A stretch of 64,000 nt of DNA, taken from the NCBI RefSeq assembly GCF_014200505.1, contig NZ_JACHBX010000005.1:310001-374000 (forward strand). The letters run 5' to 3'. The notes under the pieces were generated by a model, which saw only the letters and a list, made by a program, of their open reading frames with translations, made no database searches and was not told the DNA's origin. Both the position numbers and the translations under genes were made by a program. This DNA comes from Massilia aurea (lineage in GTDB: Bacteria; Pseudomonadota; Gammaproteobacteria; Burkholderiales; Burkholderiaceae_D). Of the stretch, positions 16,078-25,678 are shown piece by piece (positions within the stretch are counted from its first letter, which is position 1; each line of letters opens with the position of its first letter).

Positions 16078-17247
16078 ATGCTTCTCTGGCTCGCACAATA
16101 CTTTCAGGACTATCTCGGTCCGCTGCGCGTGTTTAACTACCTCACGTTCCGCGCGGTGTTCGCCACCATCACGGCCATCACCATTGGCCTGGTGGCCGGC
16201 CCGATCGTCATCCGCAAACTGACCGAACTGAAAGTCGGCCAGGCCGTGCGTACCTACGGCCCGCAAAGCCACCTGACCAAGCACGGCACCCCGACGATGG
16301 GCGGCGTGCTGGTCCTGATCGCAATTGGCATCTCGACGCTGCTGTGGTGCGACCTGTCGAACCGCCTGATCTGGCCAGTGCTGGTCGTGACGATGGGCTT
16401 TGGCGCCGTCGGCTGGGTCGACGATTACCGCAAGGTGGTCTACAAGGACCCGGAAGGCATGCGCTCGCGCGAAAAATACTTCTGGATGTCGCTGATCGGC
16501 ATCGCTTCGGCCCTCTACCTGGCATTCTCGGTCTCGGCCGCCAATCCATGGGAAGTCGCGCAACTGTTCTACGCCTGGGTGCAGTCGGGCTTCTCGATGA
16601 GCCTGCCGCCGAAGGCCGACCTGATCGTCCCGTTCTTCAAGACCATCAGCTATCCGCTGGGCGTCTGGGGCTTCATCGCGCTGACCTATTGCGTGATCGT
16701 GGGCGCGTCCAATGCCGTGAACTTCACCGACGGCCTCGATGGCCTGGCAATCATGCCGACCGTGATGGTCGGCGCGGCCCTGGGACTGTTCGCGTACCTG
16801 ACCGGCAGCGTGACGTTCTCGAAATACCTGTTGATCCCGTATATCCCGGGCGCCGGCGAACTGCTGATCTTCTGCGGCGCGATGGCCGGCGCGGGCCTGG
16901 CCTTCCTGTGGTTCAACGCGCACCCGGCCCAGATGTTCATGGGCGACGTCGGCGCGCTGGCCCTCGGCGGCGCACTCGGCACGATCGCCGTCATCGTGCG
17001 CCAGGAAATCGTCCTGTTCATCATGGGCGGCGTGTTCGTGGCCGAAACGCTGTCGGTGATCATCCAGGTGACCTGGTTCAAGTACACGAAGAAGCGCTAT
17101 GGCACCGGCCGCCGCGTGTTCCTCATGGCGCCGCTGCACCACCACTTTGAACAAAAGGGCTGGAACGAAACCAAGGTCGTGGTCCGCTTCTGGATTGTGA
17201 CCATCGTGCTGATCCTGGTTGGTCTCTCTACATTGAAACTTCGCTGA
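16078..17247 (+). CDS. mraY: Phospho-N-acetylmuramoyl-pentapeptide transferase MraY
   Basis: A 389-residue polytopic inner-membrane enzyme (about ten transmembrane helices) that transfers phospho-MurNAc-pentapeptide to undecaprenyl phosphate, making lipid I. Signatures: 'HLTKHGTPTMGGVL', 'GWVDDYRKV', 'SNAVNFTDGLDGLAI', 'NAHPAQMFMGDVGALALGG' and the C-terminal 'LMAPLHHHFE'. The ATG one base after the murF stop is preferred over the upstream in-frame start. Part of the continuous dcw operon; murD follows after 10 bp. Confidence 0.96.
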   Translation: MLLWLAQYFQDYLGPLRVFNYLTFRAVFATITAITIGLVAGPIVIRKLTELKVGQAVRTYGPQSHLTKHGTPTMGGVLVLIAIGISTLLWCDLSNRLIWPVLVVTMGFGAVGWVDDYRKVVYKDPEGMRSREKYFWMSLIGIASALYLAFSVSAANPWEVAQLFYAWVQSGFSMSLPPKADLIVPFFKTISYPLGVWGFIALTYCVIVGASNAVNFTDGLDGLAIMPTVMVGAALGLFAYLTGSVTFSKYLLIPYIPGAGELLIFCGAMAGAGLAFLWFNAHPAQMFMGDVGALALGGALGTIAVIVRQEIVLFIMGGVFVAETLSVIIQVTWFKYTKKRYGTGRRVFLMAPLHHHFEQKGWNETKVVVRFWIVTIVLILVGLSTLKLR

Positions 17248-17257
17248 AACTGGGCTG

Positions 17258-18751
17258 ATGAATTACAACGGCAAACTCGCACTGGTACTGGGCCTCGGTG
17301 AATCCGGGCTCGCGATGGCGCACTGGCTCGCGCGGGGCGGCGCACGCGTGCGCGTGGCCGATACGCGCGCGGAACCGCAACGCCTGCCGGCGCTGCGCGC
17401 GGCCGCGCCCGATGCGCAGTTCGTCGCTGGCGAATTTGGCGCCGACCTGCTCGAGGGCGTCGACTTTGTCGCCGTCAGCCCGGGCCTGGCCCCGGAGCGC
17501 GAACTGGCTGCCATCATGCCTGCTGCCGCTACCCGCGACATCCCTGTCTGGGGCGAGATCGAACTGTTTGCCCAGGCGCTGGCGCACCTGCGTGAGACCA
17601 ACGGCTATGCGCCGAAAGTCATTGCGATCACGGGCACCAACGGCAAGACGACGGTGACGAGCCTGACCGGCCTGCTGTGCCGCCGCGCGGGGTTGACCAC
17701 GCGGGTGGCCGGCAATATCAGCCCGGCCGCGCTGGACGTGCTGCGCGAGTCGATCGATGCGAACGAGTTGCCGCAAGCCTGGGTGCTGGAGTTGTCCAGC
17801 TTCCAGTTGCACACCACCTTCAGCCTGCAGGCCGACGCTGCGACGGTGCTGAACCTGACCCAGGACCACCTCGACTGGCACGGCACGATGGATGCCTACG
17901 CGGCCGACAAGGCGCGCATCTTTGGCCCGGACACCGTGCGCGTCCTGAATCGCGACGATGCGCGCGTGATGCGCATGGCGGTCGATGCGCCGCTGTTCAC
18001 CTTTGGGACCGATGAACCGGTCGACGCCGACAGCTTTGGTCTGATCGACGAGCGCGGCGTGCTGTGGCTGGCCAACGCCGTGGCGGGCGAGGCGAGCGAC
18101 AAGAAACTGAAACGCGGCGAAATCCGCGAACAGGTCGACGCCATCGTGAGCCGCCTGATGCCGGCCGATGCGCTCAAGATTCGCGGCCTGCACAATGCGG
18201 CCAACGCACTGGCCGCGCTGGCCCTGTGCCGCGCCTGCGGCCTGCCGCTCGCGCCGCTGCTGCACGGCTTGCGCGAGTACGCGGGCGAACCGCACCGCGT
18301 CGAACTGGTGGCCACCATCGACGGCGTTGACTATTACGACGACAGCAAGGGCACCAATGTCGGCGCCACTGTCGCTGCGCTGCAGGGCCTGGGCAAGGCC
18401 TTTGCCGGCGCCGACCAGCAGATCCTGTTGATCGCCGGTGGCGATGGCAAGGGGCAGGACTTTTCGCCGCTGGCCCAGCCCGTGGCCGCGTATGCCCGCG
18501 CCGTGCTGCTGATCGGCCGCGATGCGCCTGCCGTGCGCGCCGCGATCGATGCGACCGGCGTGCCGGCCTTTGACCTCGACGACCTGCCGCAGGCGGTGCG
18601 CCGCGCAGCCGGTCTGGCACGTGCCGGTGACGCAGTGCTGCTGTCCCCTGCGTGCGCCAGCCTGGACATGTTCACCAATTACGCGCACCGCGCGCAGGTG
18701 TTCGTCGAGACCGTGCGCGACATCGCACTCGATAAAGGGCAGGAGATCTGA
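17258..18751 (+). CDS. murD: UDP-MurNAc-L-Ala-D-Glu ligase MurD
   Basis: 497 residues; adds D-glutamate to UDP-MurNAc-L-alanine. The N-terminal UDP-binding fold begins 'VLGLGESGLAMAHWLARGG', the ATP loop is 'AITGTNGKTTVTSL', and 'ELSSFQL', 'NLTQDHLDWH' and 'YYDDSKGTN' are the Mur-ligase central and C-terminal motifs. 'LLSPACASLDMFTNY' closes the protein as in other MurD. Slightly longer than the E. coli enzyme. Its stop overlaps the ftsW start (TGATG), so the two are coupled. Confidence 0.95.
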   Translation: MNYNGKLALVLGLGESGLAMAHWLARGGARVRVADTRAEPQRLPALRAAAPDAQFVAGEFGADLLEGVDFVAVSPGLAPERELAAIMPAAATRDIPVWGEIELFAQALAHLRETNGYAPKVIAITGTNGKTTVTSLTGLLCRRAGLTTRVAGNISPAALDVLRESIDANELPQAWVLELSSFQLHTTFSLQADAATVLNLTQDHLDWHGTMDAYAADKARIFGPDTVRVLNRDDARVMRMAVDAPLFTFGTDEPVDADSFGLIDERGVLWLANAVAGEASDKKLKRGEIREQVDAIVSRLMPADALKIRGLHNAANALAALALCRACGLPLAPLLHGLREYAGEPHRVELVATIDGVDYYDDSKGTNVGATVAALQGLGKAFAGADQQILLIAGGDGKGQDFSPLAQPVAAYARAVLLIGRDAPAVRAAIDATGVPAFDLDDLPQAVRRAAGLARAGDAVLLSPACASLDMFTNYAHRAQVFVETVRDIALDKGQEI

Positions 18752-19968
18752 TGGCCTTCCAGCTGCCCTTCAAGTTTTCCGGCAATGCTGTCGACGCCAC
18801 CGTCGACGGGCGCAGCCGGCCGTCCAAAATGATGGACTACGACCAGCCGCTGGTCTGGGTCACGCTGCTCCTGATGCTGTTCGGGATGGTGATGGTGTAT
18901 TCGGCGTCGATTGCGCTGCCCGATTCGCCGAAATTCCGCTATCTGCAGGACCGCAACGAATACTTCCTGTACCGCCAGGCGGTCTACATCCTCGTCTCGA
19001 TGGTGGCTGCCGCGGTCGTGTTCCGCGTGCCGATCGCGGTCTGGCAGCGCCATGCGCCGATGATCTTCATCGGCACGCTGGTGCTGCTGGTGCTGGTGCT
19101 GATTCCAGGCCTGGGCGTGTCGGTCAACGGCGCGCGCCGCTGGCTCTCGCTCAAGGTCTTCATGGTGCAGCCATCCGAGATCATGAAGATCGCCGTGGTG
19201 CTGTACGCGGCCGACTTCACGGTGCGCAAGCAAGAGTACATGCACAAGCTGACCAAGGGCTTCGTGCCGATGGTCGTGGCCATTGGCCTGGTGGGCGGCC
19301 TCTTGCTGATGGAGCCGGATCTGGGCGCCTTCGGCGTGATCGTCTGCATCGCCATGGGCATCCTGTTCCTGGGCGGGATCAACATCATCTGGTTCGGCGG
19401 CATCGGCGCGCTGCTGGTCGTGATCTTCAGCGCGATCATCGCGCTCTCGCCGTTTCGCCGTGCGCGCATGTTCGCTTACCTGAACCCGTGGGAAGAGGGC
19501 AACGCCCTGGACAAGGCATACCAGCTGACGCACTCGCTGATCGCGTTCGGGCGCGGCGAGATCTTTGGCGTGGGCCTGGGTGGCTCGGTCGAGAAACTGT
19601 TCTACCTGCCCGAAGCGCACACCGACTTCATCATGGCCGTCATCGGCGAAGAACTGGGCCTGGTCGGCGTGCTGGTCGTGGTGGCGATGTTCTACTGGCT
19701 CGTCAAGCGCGCCTTCGACATCGGCCGCCAGGCGATCGCGCTGGAACAGGTGTTCGCTGGCCTGGCCGCCAAAGGCATCGGCATCTGGATCGGCGTGCAG
19801 ACCTTCATCAATATGGGCGTGAACCTGGGCCTGTTGCCCACCAAGGGCCTGACCTTGCCTTTGATGAGCTTTGGCGGTTCGGGCGTGCTGTTCAACTGCG
19901 TCGGCCTGGCGATCCTGCTGCGCATCGATTACGAAAATCGCGTGCGCATGCGCGGAGGCCGCACATGA
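18751..19968 (+). CDS. ftsW: Septal peptidoglycan glycosyltransferase FtsW (SEDS family)
   Basis: A 405-residue inner-membrane protein with about ten helices. SEDS signatures are present: 'MVYSASIALP', 'GARRWLSL', 'QPSEIMKIAVVLYAAD', 'LLLMEPDLGAFGV' (containing the catalytic-aspartate region), 'AYQLTHSLIAFGRGEIFGVGLG', 'LPEAHTDFIMAVIGEELG' and 'LPLMSFGGSGVLFNC'. It polymerizes septal glycan from lipid II in complex with FtsI. A cytoplasmic tail of about 30 residues precedes the first helix. Start and stop overlap murD and murG respectively. Confidence 0.96.
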   Translation: MAFQLPFKFSGNAVDATVDGRSRPSKMMDYDQPLVWVTLLLMLFGMVMVYSASIALPDSPKFRYLQDRNEYFLYRQAVYILVSMVAAAVVFRVPIAVWQRHAPMIFIGTLVLLVLVLIPGLGVSVNGARRWLSLKVFMVQPSEIMKIAVVLYAADFTVRKQEYMHKLTKGFVPMVVAIGLVGGLLLMEPDLGAFGVIVCIAMGILFLGGINIIWFGGIGALLVVIFSAIIALSPFRRARMFAYLNPWEEGNALDKAYQLTHSLIAFGRGEIFGVGLGGSVEKLFYLPEAHTDFIMAVIGEELGLVGVLVVVAMFYWLVKRAFDIGRQAIALEQVFAGLAAKGIGIWIGVQTFINMGVNLGLLPTKGLTLPLMSFGGSGVLFNCVGLAILLRIDYENRVRMRGGRT

Positions 19969-21050
19969 CCAAAAAGCTGATGATCATGGCCGCCGGCACC
20001 GGTGGCCACATCTTCCCCGGCATCGCGATCGCGCAGACGATGCGCGCGCGCGGCTGGGAGGTGAGCTGGCTGGGCACTGCCCACGGCATGGAAACCGATC
20101 TGGTGCCGAAGGCCGGCATCGACATGGACACGATCGACTTCGCCGGCCTGCGCGGCAAGGGCCTGGCGCACACCATCAAGGGCGCGCTCAAGATGGCGGC
20201 CGCCTTTGCGACCTGCCGGCGCTACCTGGCCGCGCGCCGGCCCGACGTCGTGCTGGGCATGGGCGGTTACGTGACAGTACCGGGCGGCATGATGGCGCGC
20301 GCCGCCGGCATCCCGCTGGCCCTGATCAATGCCGACGCCGCGCTGCTGCTGTCGAACAAAACGCTGACGCCATTGGCGCAGCGCGTGCTGTTCGGCTTCC
20401 CGGCCGATTTCGGCAAGGCGGCCGGCAAGGCCGTCGTCACGGGCAACCCGGTGCGCCAGCAGATCCTCGATCTGCCCACGCCCGCCGAACGCTTCGCCGG
20501 TCGCACGGGCGTGCTGCGCGTGCTGGTCGTGGGCGGCAGCCTGGGGGCCAAGGTGCTCAACGATGGCGTGCCGGCAGCCTTGGGCCTGATCGACCCGGCT
20601 GCGCGGCCGGTCGTCACGCACCAGTCGGGCAAGAAGAACATCGATGCGCTGCGCGCCGCGTATGCGCGCGCTGGCGTGCAGGCCAATGTGGTCGACTTCA
20701 TCGACAATATGGCGGCGGCGTATGCAGAGGCCGACTTGGTGATCTGCCGCGCCGGTGCGATCACGGTGTCCGAACTGACGGCGGCCGGCGTGGCCAGCGT
20801 GCTGGTGCCGTTCGTCGCCAGCACCACGAGCCACCAGCGCGACAACGCCATCTGGATGGACGGGCAAGGCGCGGCCGTGCACCTGCCGCAGGGTGAACTG
20901 AATCCACAGCGACTGAAAAGTCTGCTGCAAACGACGCGCGAGCAGTGTCTGGCCATGGCGCAGGCGGCAGCGCGCGTCGGCCAGCGCGACGCCAACGAGG
21001 CGATCGCGCGCGAACTCGAACAACTTGCAGCAAGGGTAAAAGCAGCATGA
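19965..21050 (+). CDS. murG: UDP-GlcNAc:lipid I N-acetylglucosaminyltransferase MurG
   Basis: 361 residues; a GT-B fold (GT28) peripheral membrane enzyme converting lipid I to lipid II. N-terminal glycine-rich loop 'MAAGTGGHIFPGIAIA', 'GMETDLVPKAGI', 'LGMGGYVTVPGG', then the donor domain with 'VVGGSLGAKVLND', 'HQSGKKN', 'DFIDNMAAAYAEADLVICRAGA' and 'PFVASTTSHQRDNA'. It starts inside the ftsW stop (ATGA) and its stop overlaps murC. Confidence 0.96.
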   Translation: MTKKLMIMAAGTGGHIFPGIAIAQTMRARGWEVSWLGTAHGMETDLVPKAGIDMDTIDFAGLRGKGLAHTIKGALKMAAAFATCRRYLAARRPDVVLGMGGYVTVPGGMMARAAGIPLALINADAALLLSNKTLTPLAQRVLFGFPADFGKAAGKAVVTGNPVRQQILDLPTPAERFAGRTGVLRVLVVGGSLGAKVLNDGVPAALGLIDPAARPVVTHQSGKKNIDALRAAYARAGVQANVVDFIDNMAAAYAEADLVICRAGAITVSELTAAGVASVLVPFVASTTSHQRDNAIWMDGQGAAVHLPQGELNPQRLKSLLQTTREQCLAMAQAAARVGQRDANEAIARELEQLAARVKAA

Positions 21051-22435
21051 AACACAAGATCAAGAACATCCACTTCGTGGGCATCGGCGGCAGCGGCATG
21101 AGCGGCATCGCCGAAGTGCTGCTCAATCTCGGCTATCAGGTGTCGGGCTCGGACCTGGGCAGCAATGCCGCCAGCCAGCGCCTGGCCGACCTGGGCGCCA
21201 AGGTGTACCTGGGCCACCACGAAGATCACGTCACGGGCGCCGACGTCGTCGTGACCTCGACCGCCGTCAACGAGGCCAACCCCGAAGTGGTGGCCGCGCG
21301 TACCAACAAGGTGCCAGTGGTGCCGCGCGCGATCATGCTGGGCGAATTGATGCGTCTGAAGCGCGGTATCGCGATTGCGGGCACGCACGGCAAGACGACC
21401 ACTACCAGCCTGGTCGCATCGGTGCTGGCGCAGGGCGGGCTCGATCCGACCTTCGTCATCGGTGGCCGCCTGACCGCCGCCGGCGCCAATGCGGCGCTGG
21501 GCAGCGGCGACTACATCGTGGCCGAAGCCGATGAGTCGGATGCGTCGTTCCTGAACCTGTCGCCGATGATCGAAGTGATCACGAACATCGACGCCGATCA
21601 CATGGAAACCTACGAGCACGACTTCGAGAAGCTCAAGAGCGCGTTCGTCAATTTCACGCACCGCCTGCCGTTCTACGGCCGCGTCATGCTGTGCATCGAC
21701 GACAAGCACGTGCGCGAGATCCTGCCGCAGGTGACCAAGCCGGTCACCACCTACGGTTTTTCTGAAGAAGCCGAAGTGCGCGCGCTGGATGCCTATGCCG
21801 ACGGCACCCACATGCACTTCACCGTGCGCCAGGAAGGCTACGCCGACACCAAGTTCGTGCTGAACCAGCCCGGCATGCACAATGTGCTCAACGCCTGCTC
21901 GGCGATTGCGATTGCGCGCGAAATCGGCATCGACGACGCCGCCACCGCCCAGGGCCTGCTGGAATTTCGTGGCGTGGGCCGCCGCTTCACGCGCTACGGC
22001 GACGTGGCGCTGGCGTCCGGCGGCAGTTTCACGCTGGTCGACGACTTCGGCCACCACCCGGTGGAAACCGAAGTCACGCTGGCCGCCGCGCGCGCCGCCT
22101 ACCCGGGCCGGCGCCTCGTGCTGGCCTTCCAGCCGCACCGCTACAGCCGCACGCGCGACCTGTTCGAAGACTTCGTCAAGGTGCTGGCCACGCCGGACGT
22201 GCTGCTGCTGGCCGATGTGTACCCGGCCGGCGAAGCGCCGATCGTGGCCGCTGACGGCCGCGCCCTGGCGCGCGCACTGCGCACGTCCAGCAAGATCGAG
22301 CCGATCTTCGTCGAGTCGATCGCCGAGATGCGCGACGCCATCCTGAACGTGGCGCGCGACGGCGACGTCGTGCTGACGATGGGCGCCGGCTCGATCAGCG
22401 GCATTCCGCAACAACTGACCACAGCGAAAGGCTGA
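21047..22435 (+). CDS. murC: UDP-MurNAc-L-alanine ligase MurC
   Basis: 462 residues; attaches L-alanine to UDP-MurNAc, the first step of stem-peptide assembly. 'VGIGGSGMSGIAEVL' is the UDP-MurNAc-binding loop, 'AGTHGKTTTTSL' the ATP loop, 'EADESDASFL' and 'NIDADHMETY' the catalytic centre, 'HNVLNACSAIAIA' and 'DDFGHHPVE' the C-terminal domain motifs. The ATG overlapping the murG stop is used; longer frame extensions lie within murG. ddlB starts 2 bp downstream. Confidence 0.96.
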   Translation: MKHKIKNIHFVGIGGSGMSGIAEVLLNLGYQVSGSDLGSNAASQRLADLGAKVYLGHHEDHVTGADVVVTSTAVNEANPEVVAARTNKVPVVPRAIMLGELMRLKRGIAIAGTHGKTTTTSLVASVLAQGGLDPTFVIGGRLTAAGANAALGSGDYIVAEADESDASFLNLSPMIEVITNIDADHMETYEHDFEKLKSAFVNFTHRLPFYGRVMLCIDDKHVREILPQVTKPVTTYGFSEEAEVRALDAYADGTHMHFTVRQEGYADTKFVLNQPGMHNVLNACSAIAIAREIGIDDAATAQGLLEFRGVGRRFTRYGDVALASGGSFTLVDDFGHHPVETEVTLAAARAAYPGRRLVLAFQPHRYSRTRDLFEDFVKVLATPDVLLLADVYPAGEAPIVAADGRALARALRTSSKIEPIFVESIAEMRDAILNVARDGDVVLTMGAGSISGIPQQLTTAKG

Positions 22436-22437
22436 GC

Positions 22438-23427
22438 ATGACGACGACCATTCAACTTCTCGATGCCACCGTCTTCGGCAAGGTCGGCGTCCTGTTCGGC
22501 GGCCGCTCGGCCGAGCGCGAAATCTCGCTCATTTCCGGCAACGGCGTGCTGCAGGCGCTGAAAAGCCGCGGCATCGATGCGCACCCGTTCGATCCGGGTA
22601 CGCACAGCCTGGCCGACCTGGCTGCGCAGGGTTTTGACCGCGTGTTCATCGCGCTGCATGGCCGCTACGGCGAAGACGGCAGCCTGCAGGGCGCCCTCGA
22701 GCAGCTGGGCATTCCGTACACCGGCAGCGGCGTGATGGCGTCGAGCGTCGGCATGGACAAGATCACCACCAAGAAGCTGTGGCTGATGGAAGGCGTGCCA
22801 ACGCCAAAATACGCGACGGTCGACGCCGACACCGACCTGGATGCGCTGGTGGCCGAACTGGGCCTGCCGCTGATCGTCAAGCCGCCGCTCGAAGGCTCGA
22901 GCATCGGCATCACCAAGGTCACCGACCGCGACCAGCTGGCCGACGCGATCGCGCTCGTGGCCAGCATGGACGATGCGGTACTGGCCGAGCAGTTCGTGAC
23001 CGGCCGCGAATTCACGGTCGCCGTGCTGGGGCAGGGCGCTGCTGCCCGCGCGCTGCCGATCGTCGAGATCGTCGCGCCCGAAGGCAAGTACGACTACCAG
23101 AACAAGTACTTCACCGACGACACGCAATACCACTGCCCGGCGCCGTTGCCCGACGAACTGACGCAGCAAATCCAGCGTCACGCCGTGAACGCCTACCGCG
23201 CGATCGGCTGCGAAGGCTGGGGCCGCGTCGATGTGCTGGTACGCGAGAGCGACATGCGGCCGTTCCTGCTCGAGGTGAATACGTCCCCGGGCATGACGAC
23301 GCACTCGCTGGTGCCGATGGCGGCGCGCGCAGTGGGCATCGGCTACGAAGACCTGTGCGTCGAGATCCTGCGCTCGGCGCGGCTCAAGATGGGCAACCGG
23401 GGTGCGAAACCCGAAGCGAAGGACTGA
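22438..23427 (+). CDS. ddlB: D-alanine--D-alanine ligase B
   Basis: A 329-residue ATP-grasp enzyme that makes the D-Ala-D-Ala substrate of MurF. 'VGVLFGGRSAEREISLISG' is the N-terminal D-Ala site, 'ALHGRYGEDGSLQGALE' and 'GSGVMASSVGMDK' follow, then the ATP-binding 'LIVKPPLEGSSIGI' and the C-terminal 'LLEVNTSPGMTTHSLVP' with its metal ligands. The N-terminus carries about 14 residues more than many homologues ahead of the first strand. Sits between murC and ftsQ as is standard in dcw clusters. Confidence 0.95.
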   Translation: MTTTIQLLDATVFGKVGVLFGGRSAEREISLISGNGVLQALKSRGIDAHPFDPGTHSLADLAAQGFDRVFIALHGRYGEDGSLQGALEQLGIPYTGSGVMASSVGMDKITTKKLWLMEGVPTPKYATVDADTDLDALVAELGLPLIVKPPLEGSSIGITKVTDRDQLADAIALVASMDDAVLAEQFVTGREFTVAVLGQGAAARALPIVEIVAPEGKYDYQNKYFTDDTQYHCPAPLPDELTQQIQRHAVNAYRAIGCEGWGRVDVLVRESDMRPFLLEVNTSPGMTTHSLVPMAARAVGIGYEDLCVEILRSARLKMGNRGAKPEAKD

Positions 23428-23432
23428 GCGCA

Positions 23433-24269
23433 ATGTGGCATGACGTCCGCTCCCTCAATGCAACCGCCAGCTTCCTGACGGCGCTGACGGTGCTCGCCGC
23501 GCTGGTGACCGGCGTCTGGTGGCTGTCGCAGCGCCCGATGTTCGCACTGGGCTCGGTGACGGTGGAGAGCATGTACGGGATCGACCTGAAACACGTGAAC
23601 GAACTGACCGTGCGTAACGGCGTGGTCGGTAAAATTCGCGGCAACTTCTTTACCGCCGACCTGGAACAGGTGCGCGCGACGTTCGAGACCGTGCCCTGGG
23701 TACGCCGCGCCACGGTGCGCCGCGAATGGCCCAACGCGCTGGTGGTCGAAGTCGAAGAGCACGAGGCACTCGGCACCTGGGGCGACGAAGGCCGCCTGCT
23801 GTCGGTCAAGGGCGACGTGTTTACGGCCAATATCGCCGAAGCCGACGATGAACAGACGCTGCCGGAGTTCGACGGACCGGTGGGCAGCGAGAAGGATGTG
23901 CTGGCGCGCTTCAATGAATTGCGCACGGCGTTTGCCAAGGTGGCGCTGGTGCCACACGCGTTGTCGCTATCGAATCGCTATGCATGGACCGTGAAGCTGG
24001 ATAATGGCATGAGCGTCGAACTGGGACGCGAACAGGATCGCAACACGTTGAACAAGCGCGTCGCGCGTCTGGTCGGCGTGTACCCGCAGCTGGTGGCCCG
24101 GCTGCAGGAGGGCCGTATCGATACGATCGATATGCGCTATCCGAACGGACTGGCCTTGTCGTCGGCGGCGCTGAACGTGCCGCTGGATGCGACCAAGCCG
24201 GTCAAGGCAGCCAAGAAGCCCAAAGCCGCACCGAATACAAAAACCAATACAACAACCAAGCAAATCTGA
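23433..24269 (+). CDS. ftsQ: Cell division protein FtsQ
   Basis: 278 residues; a bitopic inner-membrane divisome protein that partners FtsL and FtsB. One transmembrane helix (about 12-35, 'FLTALTVLAALVTGVWWL'), a POTRA domain ('FALGSVTVESMYGIDLKHVNE' ... 'RRATVRREWPNALVVEVEEHEALG') and the beta-rich C-terminal domain ('YPQLVARLQEGRIDTIDMRYPNGLAL'). It ends with a lysine/threonine-rich tail. The ATG after the ddlB stop is used; upstream in-frame extension is inside ddlB. Confidence 0.94.
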   Translation: MWHDVRSLNATASFLTALTVLAALVTGVWWLSQRPMFALGSVTVESMYGIDLKHVNELTVRNGVVGKIRGNFFTADLEQVRATFETVPWVRRATVRREWPNALVVEVEEHEALGTWGDEGRLLSVKGDVFTANIAEADDEQTLPEFDGPVGSEKDVLARFNELRTAFAKVALVPHALSLSNRYAWTVKLDNGMSVELGREQDRNTLNKRVARLVGVYPQLVARLQEGRIDTIDMRYPNGLALSSAALNVPLDATKPVKAAKKPKAAPNTKTNTTTKQI

Positions 24270-24282
24270 GCAGGCTACAGCA

Positions 24283-25515
24283 ATGACAAAAGACGCGAAA
24301 AACCTGATCGTCGGTCTCGACATCGGCACCTCCAAGGTGGTGGCCGTGGTCGCCGAAGTGATGTCCGACGGACGCCACGAGGTGATCGGGCTGGGTCAGC
24401 ACGAGTCCAGGGGATTGAAGAAAGGCGTGGTCGTCAACATCGAGGCCACCGTCGAATCGATCCAGCGCGCGCTGGAAGAGGCCGAGCTGATGGCGGATTG
24501 CAAGATCCGCAACGTCTATGCCGGCATCGCCGGCAGCCATATCCGTTCGTTCAATTCGAGCGGGATGGTGGCGATCAAGGAGAAGGAAGTCACGGCGACC
24601 GACGTGGCGCGCGTGATCGAGACGGCCAAGGCGGTGAACATCCCGACCGACCAGCAATTGCTGCACACGGTGCCGCAGGAATTCATCGTCGACAACCAGG
24701 AAGACGTGCGCGAGCCGATCGGCATGAGCGGCATCCGCCTCGAAGTGCGGGTGCACATCGTCACCGGTGCGGTCTCCGCGGTACAAAACATTGTAAAGTG
24801 CGTGCGCCGCTGCGGTCTCGAGGTCTCGGACCTGATCCTGCAGCCGATGGCGTCCGCCGACGCGGTGCTGACGGTCGACGAGAAAGAACTGGGCGTGGTG
24901 CTGATCGACATCGGCGGCGGCACCACCGACATCGCGGTGTTCTCGGACGGCGCGATCCGCCACACGGCCGTGATCCCGATCGCGGGTGACCAGATCACCA
25001 GCGACATCGCGATGGCCTTGCGCACACCGACCGGCGAAGCCGAAGATATCAAGATCCGCTACGGCGTGGCCAAGCAGGTGCTGGCCGACCCGGGCGAGAC
25101 ACTCGAAGTGCCAGGTCTCGGTGACCGCGGCCCGCGCGCCCTGTCGCGCCAGGCGCTGGCGGCCGTGATCGAGCCCCGGGTGGAGGAGCTGTTTGCGATG
25201 GTGCACCAGGCGGTGCGCGAATCGGGCTACGAAGGCGTGCTGTCGTCCGGCATCGTCCTGACCGGCGGCAGCGCGATCATGCCCGGCATGATCGAAATGG
25301 CGGAAGACATCTTCCTCAAACCGGCACGCCTCGGCACGCCGGACTACCGCGGGCAATTGGCCGATGTGGTGCGCAGCCCCCGCTACGCCACCGTGCTTGG
25401 CTTGCTGCTCGAAGCAAAGAAACAGTACCTGCGCGGGCACATCGTCACGCGCCAGGATGGTTCGGTGAAGGCAGTCTGGCAGCGCATGAAGGAGTGGATC
25501 GCGGGGAACTTCTGA
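24283..25515 (+). CDS. ftsA: Cell division protein FtsA
   Basis: 410 residues; actin-like ATPase that tethers FtsZ to the membrane. 'IVGLDIGTSKVVAVVAE' is phosphate loop 1, the 1C/SHS2 region covers about 85-165, 'VLIDIGGGTTDIAVFSDG' is phosphate loop 2 and 'GIVLTGGSAIMPGM' the adenosine loop. The C-terminal amphipathic membrane-targeting helix is visible as 'AVWQRMKEWIAGNF'. It follows ftsQ by 13 bp. A gap of 163 bp separates it from ftsZ. Confidence 0.96.
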   Translation: MTKDAKNLIVGLDIGTSKVVAVVAEVMSDGRHEVIGLGQHESRGLKKGVVVNIEATVESIQRALEEAELMADCKIRNVYAGIAGSHIRSFNSSGMVAIKEKEVTATDVARVIETAKAVNIPTDQQLLHTVPQEFIVDNQEDVREPIGMSGIRLEVRVHIVTGAVSAVQNIVKCVRRCGLEVSDLILQPMASADAVLTVDEKELGVVLIDIGGGTTDIAVFSDGAIRHTAVIPIAGDQITSDIAMALRTPTGEAEDIKIRYGVAKQVLADPGETLEVPGLGDRGPRALSRQALAAVIEPRVEELFAMVHQAVRESGYEGVLSSGIVLTGGSAIMPGMIEMAEDIFLKPARLGTPDYRGQLADVVRSPRYATVLGLLLEAKKQYLRGHIVTRQDGSVKAVWQRMKEWIAGNF

Positions 25516-25678
25516 CGCACATGCAATCGCACTAGCACTTGGTAACAAATTAGGTAGCGAAATTTCATCACGAATTACAGTTTTTTACATACAATCGCAG
25601 ATACCGGTTTGAGGCGGCGAACCAGATACGCACAGGCCTCGTTCCCGTAACTGCACTTTGAAAATTAGGGAGCACATC